Made by a program: the position numbers and the translations under genes
Part shown: positions 59,401-64,000 of the stretch, one piece after another
How the letters are laid out: each line of letters opens with the position of its first letter
Numbering within the stretch: position 1 is the stretch's first letter
Notes under the pieces: generated by a model
The model's input: only the letters and a program-made list of their open reading frames with translations
Told to the model about the DNA's origin: nothing
The model's database searches: none
Assembly (NCBI GenBank): GCA_014338405.1
Contig: JTDE01000982.1
Coordinates: 134,727-198,726 of the forward strand
From: Paragonimus skrjabini miyazakii
Lineage: Eukaryota; Platyhelminthes; Trematoda; Plagiorchiida; Troglotrematidae
Length of the DNA: 64,000 nucleotides
Direction: 5' to 3'

Positions 59401-61839
59401 CCCTCTGGTTGTGTGCACGAAATGCCAGTGGATTCATCCATCAGTGCTTCAGCAGGCTAGACGAAGGAAGAAAAACTTGTCTTCAGCAAACCATAGAAGT
59501 CTCCGTGTTTCCGGCAGTTATCACAGCCTTATATCAACTTATCTTGTTTTTTCAACTAGTCATCTTTGATTCTGCTAGACTGTTCGGTGACATGACTCTT
59601 TTGACTTCATTATCCTGAGTTCATTGTGGGAACAGCAAACGTTGCATTCTTCCCCCGTATCATTTTAGAGATAGCTATTTTGTTGTCGCAAAATCAGTTC
59701 GGTCATCCCTGGTGGTGAATATCTATCGACTCGATGACTTCTGTCATGGTGAGGTGTTGCTACATGCCGTCAAGAATAATGACTTCAGGAGCAAATTTGA
59801 GACGAACGGCATCTGCATGCTGAAATGCTGTCCACGGTTTGTAGTTTCAGTCGCTAAAATAGATGGATTTACAAACATGAGAAACAACTGATTCCTAACC
59901 AGCTTGTGGTCCGTGCAACATCCAGTCCCAAACGTCACTCGCACGATAAGTACTTCATAAATGTCGCGCTGTCACAAGATGACATAATAAAGCAAATGGT
60001 GATGATCACTGAGGGCGAGTCAAGGTCGTGATGCCGCTGGTCTCCAGATGGGATCAGGGGTTTATCACAACCAACACATGTGGATCAGACGATTAGCATT
60101 CGTATTGGCTGCTCGAATGTCATGAGGTCCAAGGAATGCCCGCCAGGGTGCTAGGTCGCGCCCACCCTACGTGTTGAATTCGCCTAGGACAAAAAGTCGG
60201 TAGCCCATCGGCGTCAAGTGGATTGTGGTTGACAGCTGATCACAGAGCTGCTACCTTGTCATCGGTGTGATACACCGTCGGACCATAAACATAAAGAAAC
60301 GTGGTAGACTTACTTCAACTGAGTCGTAGACGTACAAGCGTGATTCGGGAGCTTAATGTCGTGTAGTTCATCTGGCATCAGAGACTTTATGCAGTTAGCA
60401 ACTGCGAAACAGACAGAGCCCCCCAGATCACCGTCTGCCGAATAACCTATCCGTAGAAGGGGATCCATGGTCAACGTACACTATCACGAGTTTGATACAG
60501 GTGATCTTTGATCGAATCAGCCCCTCCACAACACAAGTTGGAAAGAAAATAAGAGAAGGTTCACTTTATCAGCGATAATCTGCGGTGACAAACGTATGGT
60601 TTTGCTTGGTCTGAGTTTTGAAAAAGGTTACAAGCAAAAGTTTGATAGAGTACTGCGTTACCAGCTGCTAAGCCTTGGCAAATGGAGTGACCGTTCATTT
60701 ATCAAACCAGAAATAGAAGTAGGCATTTCTGATACAACAATTTGGCTCCTTCAATGGTTAATATTTTTGATGGTTGGACAACCTTTTCAAATAAACCACT
60801 TATATCCCCCAATATATTCTACTGAATAAGAATAAATGCATGGGATTTCATACTGAAAACTCTCAGGCTCCGAGTTTTGTTAGATAATAATGTGGAGGAT
60901 TTGGTTGTTTTGACATTTCTGAACTTCACGAATTTCATGTCCCTAGTGTTGCGATCCAAGAACGCGGATGGCATAAGAGTTGTATATTCGACAAACCAAC
61001 ACATGGGTTAAGCATTTAAACAAGACTTGGAACAAAACCACTCATTTGCACGCGAGATTCGGACCCAGACCTTTTCGGTCGTCACAGACATCAATGCTCA
61101 GTTCCATTAAGTAGCAGGGACCACTATGAGCGATGTTGAACTCTGCTTTTCCTTCCTGCATTTTTCCTGCGGCTTCTACGACGTCAAAATATATGCTCCG
61201 GTCCTACTACTGAATAGCCGTGGTATGAGTAGTATGTTACGATCGCTCAACTGCACTACACTAGGATACCTGCTCTGAATCGTCCCAGTTTAACTGGCGC
61301 AACATACAAGCAAGAAGTTCCTTTTATTGGGCAAAACCCGGAGTTTTCCTAGCATGATCTGAGTCAAAAATGTCGTACTTTTTTTATGATGGCTAGAATT
61401 CGTAGTGCATACAATAATTCCCATCAAGAAAATCGGTTTTTACCCGTGAACAGTTACATGTGCATAAGTTCCTTGAATCTTCAGAGAGGGTGTTTATAAG
61501 ACAGGAGACCAGAACTCGATGACATTTGTGAGGAGTAGCGGATGTCGTGAACGAGGACGCAACTGTCAAAGTGACAACAGCATGCAATCTGTCAATCTGT
61601 TAGAATTTAATCATCTGGACACTGTGGGAATAAATCTAAGCTTCACTCTCACTGGTCAATCGCCAGCTGGAGCTGTCCATAATTCAGGTCCGCTGGCAGC
61701 TGTACCGAACGGGGGGCTTCCCCCCAGAGCCATCCACTTATTTCCTGTTCACATTTTCAGCCTTAGGATTATGGTTGCCGTTGTTCCAATTTGCGTGGGT
61801 TTTTCCGTTGTAACAACTTCCGGCATCATCGCGCGCTAG
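7786..61839 (+). CDS. Bark beetle/Anakonda-like giant adhesion protein, multi-exon gene (N-terminus outside the window)
   Basis: The span joins exons at 7786-8438, 17482-18295, 18662-18865, 20497-20622, 25361-25678, 28836-28925, 30231-30421, 36070-36327, 40616-40793, 40933-41265, 41424-41664, 42615-42959, 43758-44097 and 53102-53559. Candidate 3' exons are 56015-56637 and 61761-61839. The first 14 exons join in frame at every junction and give about 1,516 codons. Domain order is CUB-like, beta-helix, NYW cap, beta-helix start, SRCR, beta-helix, CUB-like, beta-helix, cap, C-type lectin start. That order is characteristic of the insect protein Bark beetle (Anakonda), a single-pass membrane protein that assembles at tricellular septate junctions. 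The identification rests on domain order and on motif similarity recalled from the insect protein. The start and first modules are missing, and the 3' end is tentative. Confidence 0.75.
8439..10519. other. Intron 1, 5' segment
   Basis: Non-coding sequence without recognised domains. It is AT-rich, with a short TACAATACAATATAC run near 8908-8925. The 105-codon minus-strand open frame at 9558-9241 has no recognisable feature and is treated as chance. Confidence 0.5.
11034..13435 (+). pseudogene. Endonuclease-reverse transcriptase of family-A LINE, broken
   Basis: The endonuclease part starts with NIGAFNIRTLRQIGQQAAL (about 11319-11375) and shows DVCCISETRVYDSSTV. It has VLAGEYNAQLGRL where VLAGDLNAQVGRL is usual, so the catalytic Asp is changed to Glu. 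The frame shifts between about 11909 and 11975. A second frame then carries WTQLDHIAISYRWR and SDHLDGDHAVVRARF, the last containing the His of the endonuclease. A stop lies at 12422-12424, part of the linker is deleted near 12660-12720, and the RT palm region is split over three frames. The YADD box is intact. It cannot make one protein as assembled. Confidence 0.8.
13436..14138. other. Assembly gap (703 Ns)
   Basis: A run of 703 N falls in the reverse-transcriptase region of the family-A LINE. The odd length suggests an estimated gap size. The flanks fit one element read continuously across the gap. Confidence 0.95.
14368..14393. repeat. (ATG)n tail of family-A LINE
   Basis: About nine ATG/TGA triplets directly follow the element's 3' untranslated sequence. 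This is the tail type expected for RTE-like LINEs and is the likely 3' boundary. Confidence 0.85.
14394..17481. other. Intron 1, 3' segment
   Basis: No exon is supported. A short repeat core around 15755-15790 (GGAAAGTCCACCTGAATGC) recurs in diverged form near 30035 and 45010. Overlapping open frames at 15545-15803 on both strands cover it and look like chance. The segment ends in a strong pyrimidine tract, CTCTTTACTCTCCTTTACAG. Confidence 0.5.
17482..18295 (+). CDS. Exon 2: parallel beta-helix module
   Basis: It enters with one base to complete the codon split at 8438 and leaves in phase 0 at CAAAAG|GTGGGA. The 271 codons contain repeated beta-helix rungs, for example LENCLLTDNAGGSILAEHN, ENTFENNVCQEI, LTNRFVRNHDCQF and LARNIFKQNTCFSVRFN. 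The phrase LLHFKGMEKSLQMLTNRF is very close to the matching segment of insect Bark. This is the longest and most secure exon in the window. Confidence 0.88.
18662..18865 (+). CDS. Exon 3: beta-helix cap with NYW motif
   Basis: The acceptor is TTGACAACAG and the donor is GAGCAG|GTGAGT; both ends are in phase 0. The 68 residues include DARLNYWATSNATQIEERI and FQFDNWNSFS. This is the cap that closes each beta-helix block in Bark-type proteins (N-Y-W, then an R-I-F-D-W-N run). Confidence 0.85.
18866..20496. other. Intron 3
   Basis: It contains an open stretch at about 19262-19552 that could be spliced in phase 0 at an acceptor near 19285, but no convincing donor follows. Skipping it gives a better match between the flanking exons, so I treat it as intron. 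Confidence 0.5.
20497..20622 (+). CDS. Exon 4: start of the next beta-helix block
   Basis: The acceptor is TTTTACCCCAG and the donor is TATCGA|GTGAGA; both ends are in phase 0. The 42 residues end with GTLGGRLTSNLHLIYREEP. The GGRL motif opens each repeat block of Bark-like proteins. The next exon continues the sentence at the splice (PYR then VYSDLTVMPG). Confidence 0.82.
20623..25360. other. Intron 4 (4.7 kb)
   Basis: It contains a plus-strand tRNA-derived SINE at 23297-23437. The open frames of 60-129 codons near 22373-23216 lack recognisable domains and lie on both strands. Nothing else is supported. Confidence 0.5.
23297..23437 (+). mobile_element. tRNA-derived SINE, plus strand
   Basis: The head reads TAGCTCAGCTGGTTTACTGC with a B-box TTTCGAATCC about 40 bases later. 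The tail reads AATCTGCCAAACTACCTATT. It is the same family as 1341-1482 in the opposite orientation, with small deletions between head and tail. Confidence 0.75.
25361..25678 (+). CDS. Exon 5: beta-helix entry strand and lead-in to SRCR
   Basis: The acceptor is CTGTTCATAG and the donor is GAACGA|GTGAGT; it is in phase 0 at both ends. Residues 1-50 read VYSDLTVMPGCELRIDAGV, then LQFAPHIGLLVLGRLVARG and QPIRFGPI. This is the hallmark 'precious start' of a Bark beta-helix block. The last residues, FVRLLGGER, lead into the SRCR domain of the next exon. Confidence 0.88.
25679..28835. other. Intron 5 (3.2 kb)
   Basis: I see no gene, RNA or mobile element here. The open frames are short and featureless. 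Confidence 0.5.
28836..28925 (+). CDS. Exon 6: first part of SRCR domain
   Basis: The acceptor is CTCACCTTCCAG and the donor is GCGCAG|GTGAGA; both ends are in phase 0. The 30 residues read VDEGFVHFYNSTAQRWDVAC and onward to EVAQ. This is the classical opening of a scavenger receptor cysteine-rich domain, with its first Cys in ACDP. It was too short to be seen as a stand-alone frame and was found through context. Confidence 0.85.
28926..30230. other. Intron 6 (1.3 kb)
   Basis: No gene seen. A short diverged repeat core near 30030-30060 resembles those near 15755 and 45010. Confidence 0.5.
30231..30421 (+). CDS. Exon 7: second part of SRCR domain
   Basis: The acceptor is TTTTTTGAAG. The donor used is GTGAG|GTCAGT, which leaves two bases of a codon and joins in frame to exon 8; the nearer GTGAGG donor at 30417 would not. 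The exon begins VVCQELGQPTLNA, followed by SYVCHGFE and HQCIRRLNYDHV, which supply three of the six SRCR cysteines. The long open frame upstream of 30231 is intron. Confidence 0.87.
30422..32003. other. Intron 7, 5' segment
   Basis: No supported gene or element before the Penelope-like element that starts near 32004. Confidence 0.5.
32004..33332 (-). pseudogene. Penelope-like element 2: reverse transcriptase plus GIY-YIG endonuclease, long open frame with a changed catalytic residue
   Basis: This is a single 442-codon open frame on the minus strand. It is open upstream to 33380 without an ATG; the first codon taken here is GTG. It shows PPDVCYLFTNVSL, then NGTAIGSPLGPLLADVFM, LYRRYVGDVICVVDE, LNFTFEAGKDGRISFLDV and GTWDGQYTHFFSYV. 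It ends with a GIY-YIG domain, YSFTRSCGAGYVGRTTKRLS and RKREH. Penelope-type RTs have YVDD in the core; here the first Asp is Gly (codon GGC, near 33000). The RT N-terminus is cut off, so it is a 5'-truncated copy, recent enough to have no stops. Confidence 0.88.
32004..33385 (-). mobile_element. Penelope-like element 2, 5'-truncated, in intron 7
   Basis: The element is recognised from its coding region and opposes the host gene in orientation. No terminal repeat like that of element 1 was seen at either flank, so the edges are set by the open frame. Five-prime truncation is common in Penelope-like insertions. Confidence 0.75.
33386..36069. other. Intron 7, 3' segment
   Basis: It holds the family-A LINE fragment at 33715-34135. 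From 34136 to 36069 I see nothing recognisable. The segment ends at acceptor TTGTCTATAG. Confidence 0.5.
33715..34135 (+). mobile_element. 5' fragment of family-A LINE
   Basis: It matches 11165-11590 of the intron-1 element. Both share TAAACATTGGTGCCTTCAAT-like and TCCGCACTCTCCGACAA sequences and the start of the endonuclease region. It carries two or more frameshifts and stops (TTAGTTAG near 33900). Both the UTR before it and the rest of the ORF after it are missing. Confidence 0.75.
36070..36327 (+). CDS. Exon 8: end of SRCR domain and WGN beta-helix entry
   Basis: It takes one base to complete the Arg codon begun in exon 7 and leaves with two bases at CCCAG|GTATGA. It reads RCLRHQEFVFLRCAPLPSG, providing the last two SRCR cysteines. 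LALYTWGNVRIVL and LERAGLLHGQRVAALTTVY follow. The W-G-N-I/V-R and G-L-L-H-G-E/Q phrases are distinctive for Bark homologues. The ORF extends upstream to 35969, but that part is intron. Confidence 0.85.
36328..37990. other. Intron 8, 5' segment
   Basis: Holds the SINE at 37662-37794. The 183-codon minus-strand frame at 37874-37323 runs through that SINE and is not a supported gene. Confidence 0.5.
37662..37794 (-). mobile_element. tRNA-derived SINE, minus strand, A-box damaged
   Basis: Same family as 1341-1482, with tail GTATTACTACTAAGTAGTGT and B-box GGATTCGAACCAGCGACAG on the plus strand. About a dozen bases that normally separate the anticodon-like stem from the A-box are missing, so the polymerase III promoter is probably dead. 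Confidence 0.72.
38606..38705. other. Assembly gap (100 Ns)
   Basis: Exactly 100 N, a conventional scaffold-gap length. The flanks at 38467-38605 and 38706-38849 are diverged copies of the same stretch, so the join may be between two different element copies. Confidence 0.95.
39053..39517 (+). pseudogene. GIY-YIG endonuclease tail of Penelope-like element 3
   Basis: This 154-codon open frame holds HVIYQFNCSCNDVYIGRTDR and HQRMAKHITKW, which is a GIY-YIG nuclease core with Y, R and H residues in the expected order. STAKHILATGHLVD and KLLSISEVMLIKQHRP follow, the last containing the conserved E-x-x-x-I-x-x-x-x-P run. It is in a different frame from the RT part and has no start of its own, so it is a broken C-terminal domain. 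Confidence 0.8.
39521..39964. other. Intron 8, between Penelope-like element 3 and the tandem repeat
   Basis: No feature recognised except a CG-rich run around 39830-39850 (GCTACGCGCGCGCTCGCG). Confidence 0.5.
39965..40293. repeat. Imperfect tandem duplication, two units of about 165 bp
   Basis: The units at about 39965-40128 and 40129-40293 share ordered phrases: GTCCGTTGGTCCGAT, CGATCTG/CGATCCG, GAGATATTCCTCCGAGTGTT against GAGGTATTCCACCGAGTGTT, and TTTGA-type ends. The block is richer in G and C than the surrounding intron. It may be part of a longer repeat. I see no coding potential that holds in both units. Confidence 0.6.
40616..40793 (+). CDS. Exon 9: beta-helix rungs
   Basis: The acceptor is CTTCACTTCACAG and the donor is ACTCAG|GTTGGT. 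One base completes the Arg codon from exon 8, and it ends in phase 0. It reads LSFINITNCFGDGFELINPR, GFIDISNTSVSGCLGRAISM. These alternate short strands and turns as beta-helix rungs do. Confidence 0.83.
40933..41265 (+). CDS. Exon 10: proline-rich linker and first half of second CUB-like region
   Basis: The acceptor is TTCTTGTTTAG and the donor is GCGAAG|GTTAGT; both ends are in phase 0. Residues 1-25 are proline-rich. They are followed by RHLLGLVPMCAGEKTIEIVD, RLLVQYQYSW and CTKIFRSIVPGRRLAWRFLA. The phrase G-L-V-x-M-C-A and the C-x-K-I-F-x-S run match the matching segment of insect Bark. Confidence 0.85.
41424..41664 (+). CDS. Exon 11: second half of CUB-like region
   Basis: The acceptor is TTTATTATTTCAG and the donor is CTGA|GTAAGT. 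It starts in phase 0 and leaves one base. It reads NTLELYNGANFNTSYLIAEV and later QFGFIAEVITLPISPE. The L-E-L-Y-N-G and G-F-x-A-E-V-x-T-L-P-I-S phrases are CUB-domain strands as found in Bark. Confidence 0.87.
41665..42614. other. Intron 11
   Basis: The 122-codon open frame at 41937-42305 crosses a SINE-tail piece at about 42253-42290, and exon 11 splices perfectly past it to 42615, so it is treated as chance. No other feature seen. Confidence 0.5.
42253..42290 (+). repeat. SINE 3' tail fragment
   Basis: The stretch TTGTGAATTATCCAATCTGC followed by CGAACTACC is the tail of the tRNA-derived SINE family, without the tRNA-like head. Confidence 0.5.
42615..42959 (+). CDS. Exon 12: beta-helix module
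   Basis: The acceptor is CTGTTACATAAAG, chosen because two bases then complete the codon from exon 11; the AG eight bases later would shift the frame. The donor is GTAGAAG|GTAAGG, leaving one base. It reads VEVCEFQANQGGGIHIQSVG, then LQLLNLTGPPAIDIRVTNTF and MNITNNAIVRNRFGGALLVE, which are regular beta-helix rungs. Confidence 0.86.
42960..43757. other. Intron 12
   Basis: No feature recognised. The 3' end CCCTTTTCTCACAG is a strong acceptor. Confidence 0.5.
43758..44097 (+). CDS. Exon 13: beta-helix module
   Basis: Two bases complete the Gly codon from exon 12. The donor is ATCATCAG|GTAATT, leaving two bases. It reads NHFNTLQVIRNYIAHNDCGQ, then AYNFIHDNRGAVLLNCSGEE, FEFNGFYKNEALNY and LFRDNYFKNNANSYELVVGN. 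R-N-Y-x-A-H-N and Y-N-F-I-H-D-N-R-G are Bark-type rungs. Confidence 0.88.
44098..45311. other. Intron 13, 5' segment
   Basis: No gene. A diverged copy of the short repeat core seen near 15755 and 30035 lies at about 45005-45040 (GGAAAGTCTGTCTGAATGCG). Confidence 0.5.
45312..45816 (+). repeat. Left arm of 505-bp inverted repeat
   Basis: The arm begins CCATTGCTGCAGATTC and ends GGTGTGGATGTAACCGTC. It is the reverse complement of 47605-48109 with no net length change, as every landmark pair sums to 93421. Each arm carries the same 93-codon open frame, differing at two residues. I do not recognise the family. Confidence 0.9.
45817..47604. other. Spacer between the two inverted arms (1,788 bp)
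   Basis: No transposase-like frame is visible. The longest open frame (141 codons at 46837-47262) has no recognisable domain. The spacer sequence does not repeat elsewhere in the window as far as I can see. Confidence 0.5.
47605..48109 (-). repeat. Right arm of 505-bp inverted repeat
   Basis: Reverse complement of 45312-45816. The two arms are nearly identical, so the duplication is recent or kept similar by gene conversion. Flanking bases show no clear target-site duplication. Confidence 0.9.
48110..50109. other. Intron 13, middle segment
   Basis: No exon, RNA gene or element recognised. Confidence 0.45.
50110..50330 (-). mobile_element. tRNA-derived SINE, minus strand, diverged
   Basis: It has the A-box-like AGCAGTTGAGCTACAAACCC on the plus strand and a tail containing GAGACCCAATTGTGAGAAGC. 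The extra 5' part (ACCCATTTACCCACCCACC) is shared with the copy at 50722-50930. The B-box is damaged, so it is an old copy. Confidence 0.65.
50331..50721. other. Spacer between two minus-strand SINEs
   Basis: No feature recognised apart from a short CCACCC-rich patch that continues the SINE edge. Confidence 0.45.
50722..50930 (-). mobile_element. tRNA-derived SINE, minus strand, best preserved copy
   Basis: On the minus strand it has a leader, an A-box (TAGCTCAGCTGGTAAAGC), a B-box (GGTTCGAACCCAGCC) spaced as in a tRNA, and the family tail ending in CTACCAAACTACTTGTCAG. It defines the family layout: leader, tRNA-like head, short body, conserved tail. Confidence 0.78.
50931..53101. other. Intron 13, 3' segment
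   Basis: A 103-codon open frame at 51436-51747 shows no domain I recognise, and exons 13 and 14 join in phase without it. The segment ends in acceptor TCACATTCTAG. Confidence 0.5.
53102..53559 (+). CDS. Exon 14: beta-helix cap and start of C-type lectin-like domain
   Basis: One base completes the Arg codon from exon 13; the donor is GCAA|GTGAGT, leaving one base. Residues 1-45 read TLPIQPGTNCPPADETCPHG and onward to DARLNWWGDTVSV, the cap with N-W-W for the usual N-Y-W. SRIYDEDDDPYLIRVDYTMA follows. From about residue 118 comes CPPTWEFNEFNCFYYFGIPM, then SYNEAHEFCLTEVGAILA. This is a lectin-domain opening: C-P, W, C-Y/F-x-F, A-x-x-F-C. The second half of the domain must lie in a later exon. 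Confidence 0.88.
53560..56014. other. Intron(s) after exon 14, lectin-domain continuation not found
   Basis: Exon 14 ends after one base of a codon, and the next good open stretch at 56015 begins in phase 0, so at least one exon between them is missing from my reading. It may lie in or beside the N gap. An open stretch at 55252-55518 ends at a good donor but in the wrong phase to bridge. Confidence 0.5.
54436..54535. other. Assembly gap (100 Ns)
   Basis: Exactly 100 N, a conventional gap length, inside the region where the rest of the C-type lectin domain is expected. Confidence 0.95.
56015..56637 (+). CDS. Candidate exon 15: unrecognised 207-residue segment
   Basis: The acceptor is GGAATTACAG and the donor is GAGTG|GTAAGC; it starts in phase 0 and leaves two bases. 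The frame is open for more than 200 codons, far longer than expected by chance in this AT-rich sequence. Near residues 22-50 it has PNCVLLSLLARNVHRNFTVC followed by LGLP. This resembles the C...C-x-L-P end of a C-type lectin domain. The rest (PRQYIEELIQNERSPFHRYL; VNVYTTFIKLSKSYACG) matches nothing I know. An alternative reading starts at ATG 56003, which would make it a separate small gene. Confidence 0.5.
56638..58149. other. Candidate intron 15, 5' segment
   Basis: Open frames up to about 100 codons (57640-57942) have no recognisable domain. No other feature seen. Confidence 0.45.
58150..60550 (-). mobile_element. Decayed LINE (family B), copy 2
   Basis: On the minus strand, 58704-58411 encodes KQGCVLASTPFSLYL, the RT motif that normally reads KQGCVLAPTLF. 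It is followed by LLFPDDSMLFPHSKEK, a damaged F/YADD box. Further 5', near 60190-60060, an endonuclease remnant reads GEFNT, then GPHDIRAANTNANRL. It matches the split copy at 1860-6330 along most of its length. Many stops; not active. Confidence 0.75.
60551..61760. other. Candidate intron 15, 3' segment
   Basis: No supported gene. It ends in TTTCCTGTTCACATTTTCAG, one of the strongest acceptors in the window. Confidence 0.45.
61761..61839 (+). CDS. Candidate last exon: hydrophobic segment and stop
   Basis: It starts after an excellent acceptor and, taking the two bases left by the exon ending at 56637, reads LRIMVAVVPICVGFSVVTTS, then GIIAR and a TAG at 61837-61839. The roughly 20-residue hydrophobic run could be a transmembrane segment or a lipid-anchor signal with almost no cytoplasmic tail. 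Insect Bark has a transmembrane segment and a longer tail, so the match is imperfect. Phase agreement and acceptor quality are the only support. Confidence 0.35.
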
Positions 61840-62001
61840 CCTGAATTTAGAGGGGCAGTTGATACTACTCGTTCAACTTCAGTAGCTATTCTCTTTAACA
61901 CGTTTTTTCTTCAAACAATTCAGAACTGGTGTGTTTAGCGAGCCGTCGTGAATATCTAAAAGGGAGATGGTAACTAATTGCAAATGGTGTAATTGGTCAG
62001 A

Positions 62002-62007
62002 AATAAA
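62002..62007 (+). promoter_or_regulatory. Possible polyadenylation signal
   Basis: AATAAA lies about 165 bases after the candidate stop codon, followed by a T-rich stretch. It fits a gene end here, but this hexamer is common in AT-rich DNA. Confidence 0.3.
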
Positions 62008-64000
62008 TTTGTTTAATTTTAAAACATAAGGTTCGGAACAACGGTTCGGTTAGATTTAAGGTTCGCCACAACCCTTTTGGAAGATTCCGCACGTAGTTTA
62101 CAGCCCGCTAAAAAAAGACACAGCCGCCAGTAGCCTGAGTCACCTATTTCCATGACAGTTGTCATTTCAGTTATATGATCACAAACACGCGTTTTTCCAT
62201 ATTTATCATGTAGTTTGTGCGACTATCAATATGGCGATTCTATGTGCAATTGAAAAGCACTCTTTCACGCGAAATACATTACCTCTAGGCCAGTCACGTA
62301 CAGCCATGGTAATGATGGGCTGAATGAGCTACCACTTCGTTCGTCGGCTTTTGAAACACCTAACACCAAGGTGTTTTCGGTGGATAAATCAAGAGACGGA
62401 GTTGTCGAAGTTCTGGCACCTTACAGCACACGACTGGGTGCAAAAGAAAGCAAGTTTATTTCGATGACCAGCAGCTGAATTAAAAGAGCGACTTAATGAC
62501 ACTCTTCAACTACCTGTTTGCAGTTCTAGCTTACCAGTGCTCGTTTTTGACTGATGAGAATGTGAGGCATAATATCCTTCTATAGTTCTCCTCTTCTTAT
62601 CTATGTTTTCAAATTAGCCCCCTTTGAATACTCTACACCATTTTCAACTTCGTTATAATCGCATACTGCCTTAGGAGGAACCAACTGTAACGTGTTTTGT
62701 TTAATACTTTAGTGATACATATAGTACATCGTTTGTTTTTTCCACTTATGATTGTTCTATCGACTCCAATAAGATCTTCGCCAAACATGTCGCGATAATG
62801 TAATACTTATCTGTCGACTAACGGTTGTCCATGAAAACTTCAAAACTTCCATGAGCAGAAATCTGGACTCGCTCATCTCAGTTAGCCTGTCGCCCTAGTT
62901 TCCAAACATGTGATTTGCGCCTACAGCCAATCACCCATACAGCCCATTGTAGACCTTGGCTGCAAGTCAGTGACCTTGAGGTAAACGTCATGTCCCACGT
63001 GACACGCCGAATTGTAACGCTGCGCCACAGAGAGGTGATTTAATGTTACGCATTAAATATACTGGAGAACTCGTTTGTGGACACAATAAGGTGATTAAGC
63101 TCGTTGTCTGTCGAGAAAAAGAAGTGTTATATCAGCAGTAACTACTGTTGATGTTCAGATAAATTTAAGTATGTTCATTGGTAGGCATGTTACTTTGTTA
63201 CCAAATCTCTCACAACAATTAATGTAAGAAGACCAGGAGTAGCGAAGGGAGGGCGGAATTTGCTAGTCAAGTAAAATCAGCAAACAAATCACCGAAGCAA
63301 TGAGTTTTCTGTTACTGACGAGTTTTTTAATCACACAGCCAATAACGTGATATCACTGATGATGTGAATCTAGCGAATTAGACCCAGTTTTATTGCGTCC
63401 AATATTGATAGCCTAACGACACTCAATTATTGGACTCTACACTCCACAGTGCCACGTGCACTGTGTTGTTTGGTGATTTATGTATTAAACTCTTACCCGG
63501 TCTAGATGCTGGAACTTGTGTTGTTCGCACTTCTCGTTTTGATGAAAAACGGCATATGATAGTAAATATATTATTCTAATATTACGGTTATATTCTAATA
63601 GACTAATGAATGAGTCTTCATAGATCAAAATATAATACACAGGCTTTCCACCAATTTATTGGTAGGTCAATTCTTGCAAAATAATCCCTCACTTTTTTCC
63701 TAACGGCTATCATCCGCAATATTTTCCGCCGTTTAAGAGCATTGCCCACTTAATAAAAACGATACCCAGTAATTACTAGACTTCTGCTTGTTTAAAAGTC
63801 TTGTCTGATAGCTTAACTTTCATAAGTACATCAGAACGAATGTTACAGCGTCAGAAAGCAGAGTTTTATAATGCTGCAAACTAGAAACAAATCTCTACAA
63901 AAGACAGTTCTTTATTTCCTGTCGAATAACTTAGGTCAGTCAAAATGTGAGTCCTACCGAATAATACTGAATGCCTAACACAACACATCATTAAGTAACT
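62008..64000. other. Unassigned sequence at window end
   Basis: I see no exon, RNA gene or recognisable element. Open frames are short and featureless. Confidence 0.45.

Noticed and set aside
1..64000. CRISPR arrays, bacterial operons, phage or bacterial insertion sequences
   Set aside because: No regularly spaced direct repeats and no prokaryotic gene arrangement. All signals are those of an intron-rich eukaryote.

Overview
This is eukaryotic DNA, most likely from a parasitic flatworm (probably a digenean fluke). The reasons are: one gene with about 16 exons and introns up to 9 kb; introns full of decayed retroelements; Penelope-like elements with a GIY-YIG endonuclease; an RTE/SR2-like LINE with a (TGA)n tail; and tRNA-derived SINEs. 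The organism is an inference. I saw no bacterial operons, CRISPR array or bacterial insertion sequence.

The one host gene I can support runs on the + strand from 7786 to at least 53559, and perhaps to 61839. I joined its exons by hand using GT/AG sites. All 13 junctions between 7786 and 53559 keep the reading frame. They give about 1,516 codons without a stop and without the N-terminus. The domain order is CUB-like region, parallel beta-helix, Asn-Tyr-Trp cap, second beta-helix start, SRCR domain, beta-helix, CUB-like region, beta-helix, cap, and the start of a C-type lectin domain. This matches Bark beetle/Anakonda, the large single-pass protein of insect tricellular junctions. The N-terminal part (first beta-helix and first SRCR in insects) is not seen and should lie upstream. 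The end of the lectin domain is unresolved near an N gap. Two candidate 3' exons (56015-56637 and 61761-61839, the latter encoding one hydrophobic segment and a stop) join in phase to each other but not directly to exon 14.

Layout: 1-80 is a TGA microsatellite. 1341-1482 is a SINE. 1860-6330 is a decayed minus-strand LINE (family B) split by a Penelope-like element at 3897-5338. 7786-8438 is exon 1. Intron 1 holds an RTE/SR2-like LINE (family A, about 10520-14393) with a 703-base N gap. 17482-20622 holds exons 2-4, 25361-30421 exons 5-7, and 36070-36327 exon 8. Intron 7 holds a nearly open Penelope-like element on the minus strand and a 5' fragment of family A. Intron 8 holds another Penelope-like element broken by a 100-N gap. 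Exons 9-13 lie at 40616-44097. Intron 13 (9.0 kb) holds a perfectly symmetrical 505-bp inverted repeat and two SINEs. Exon 14 is at 53102-53559. The second family-B LINE lies at about 58150-60550. From 62010 to the end I recognise nothing.

The mobile elements are old and broken to different degrees. The host exons are uninterrupted, so the window reads as a conserved adhesion-type gene stretched by intronic transposition.
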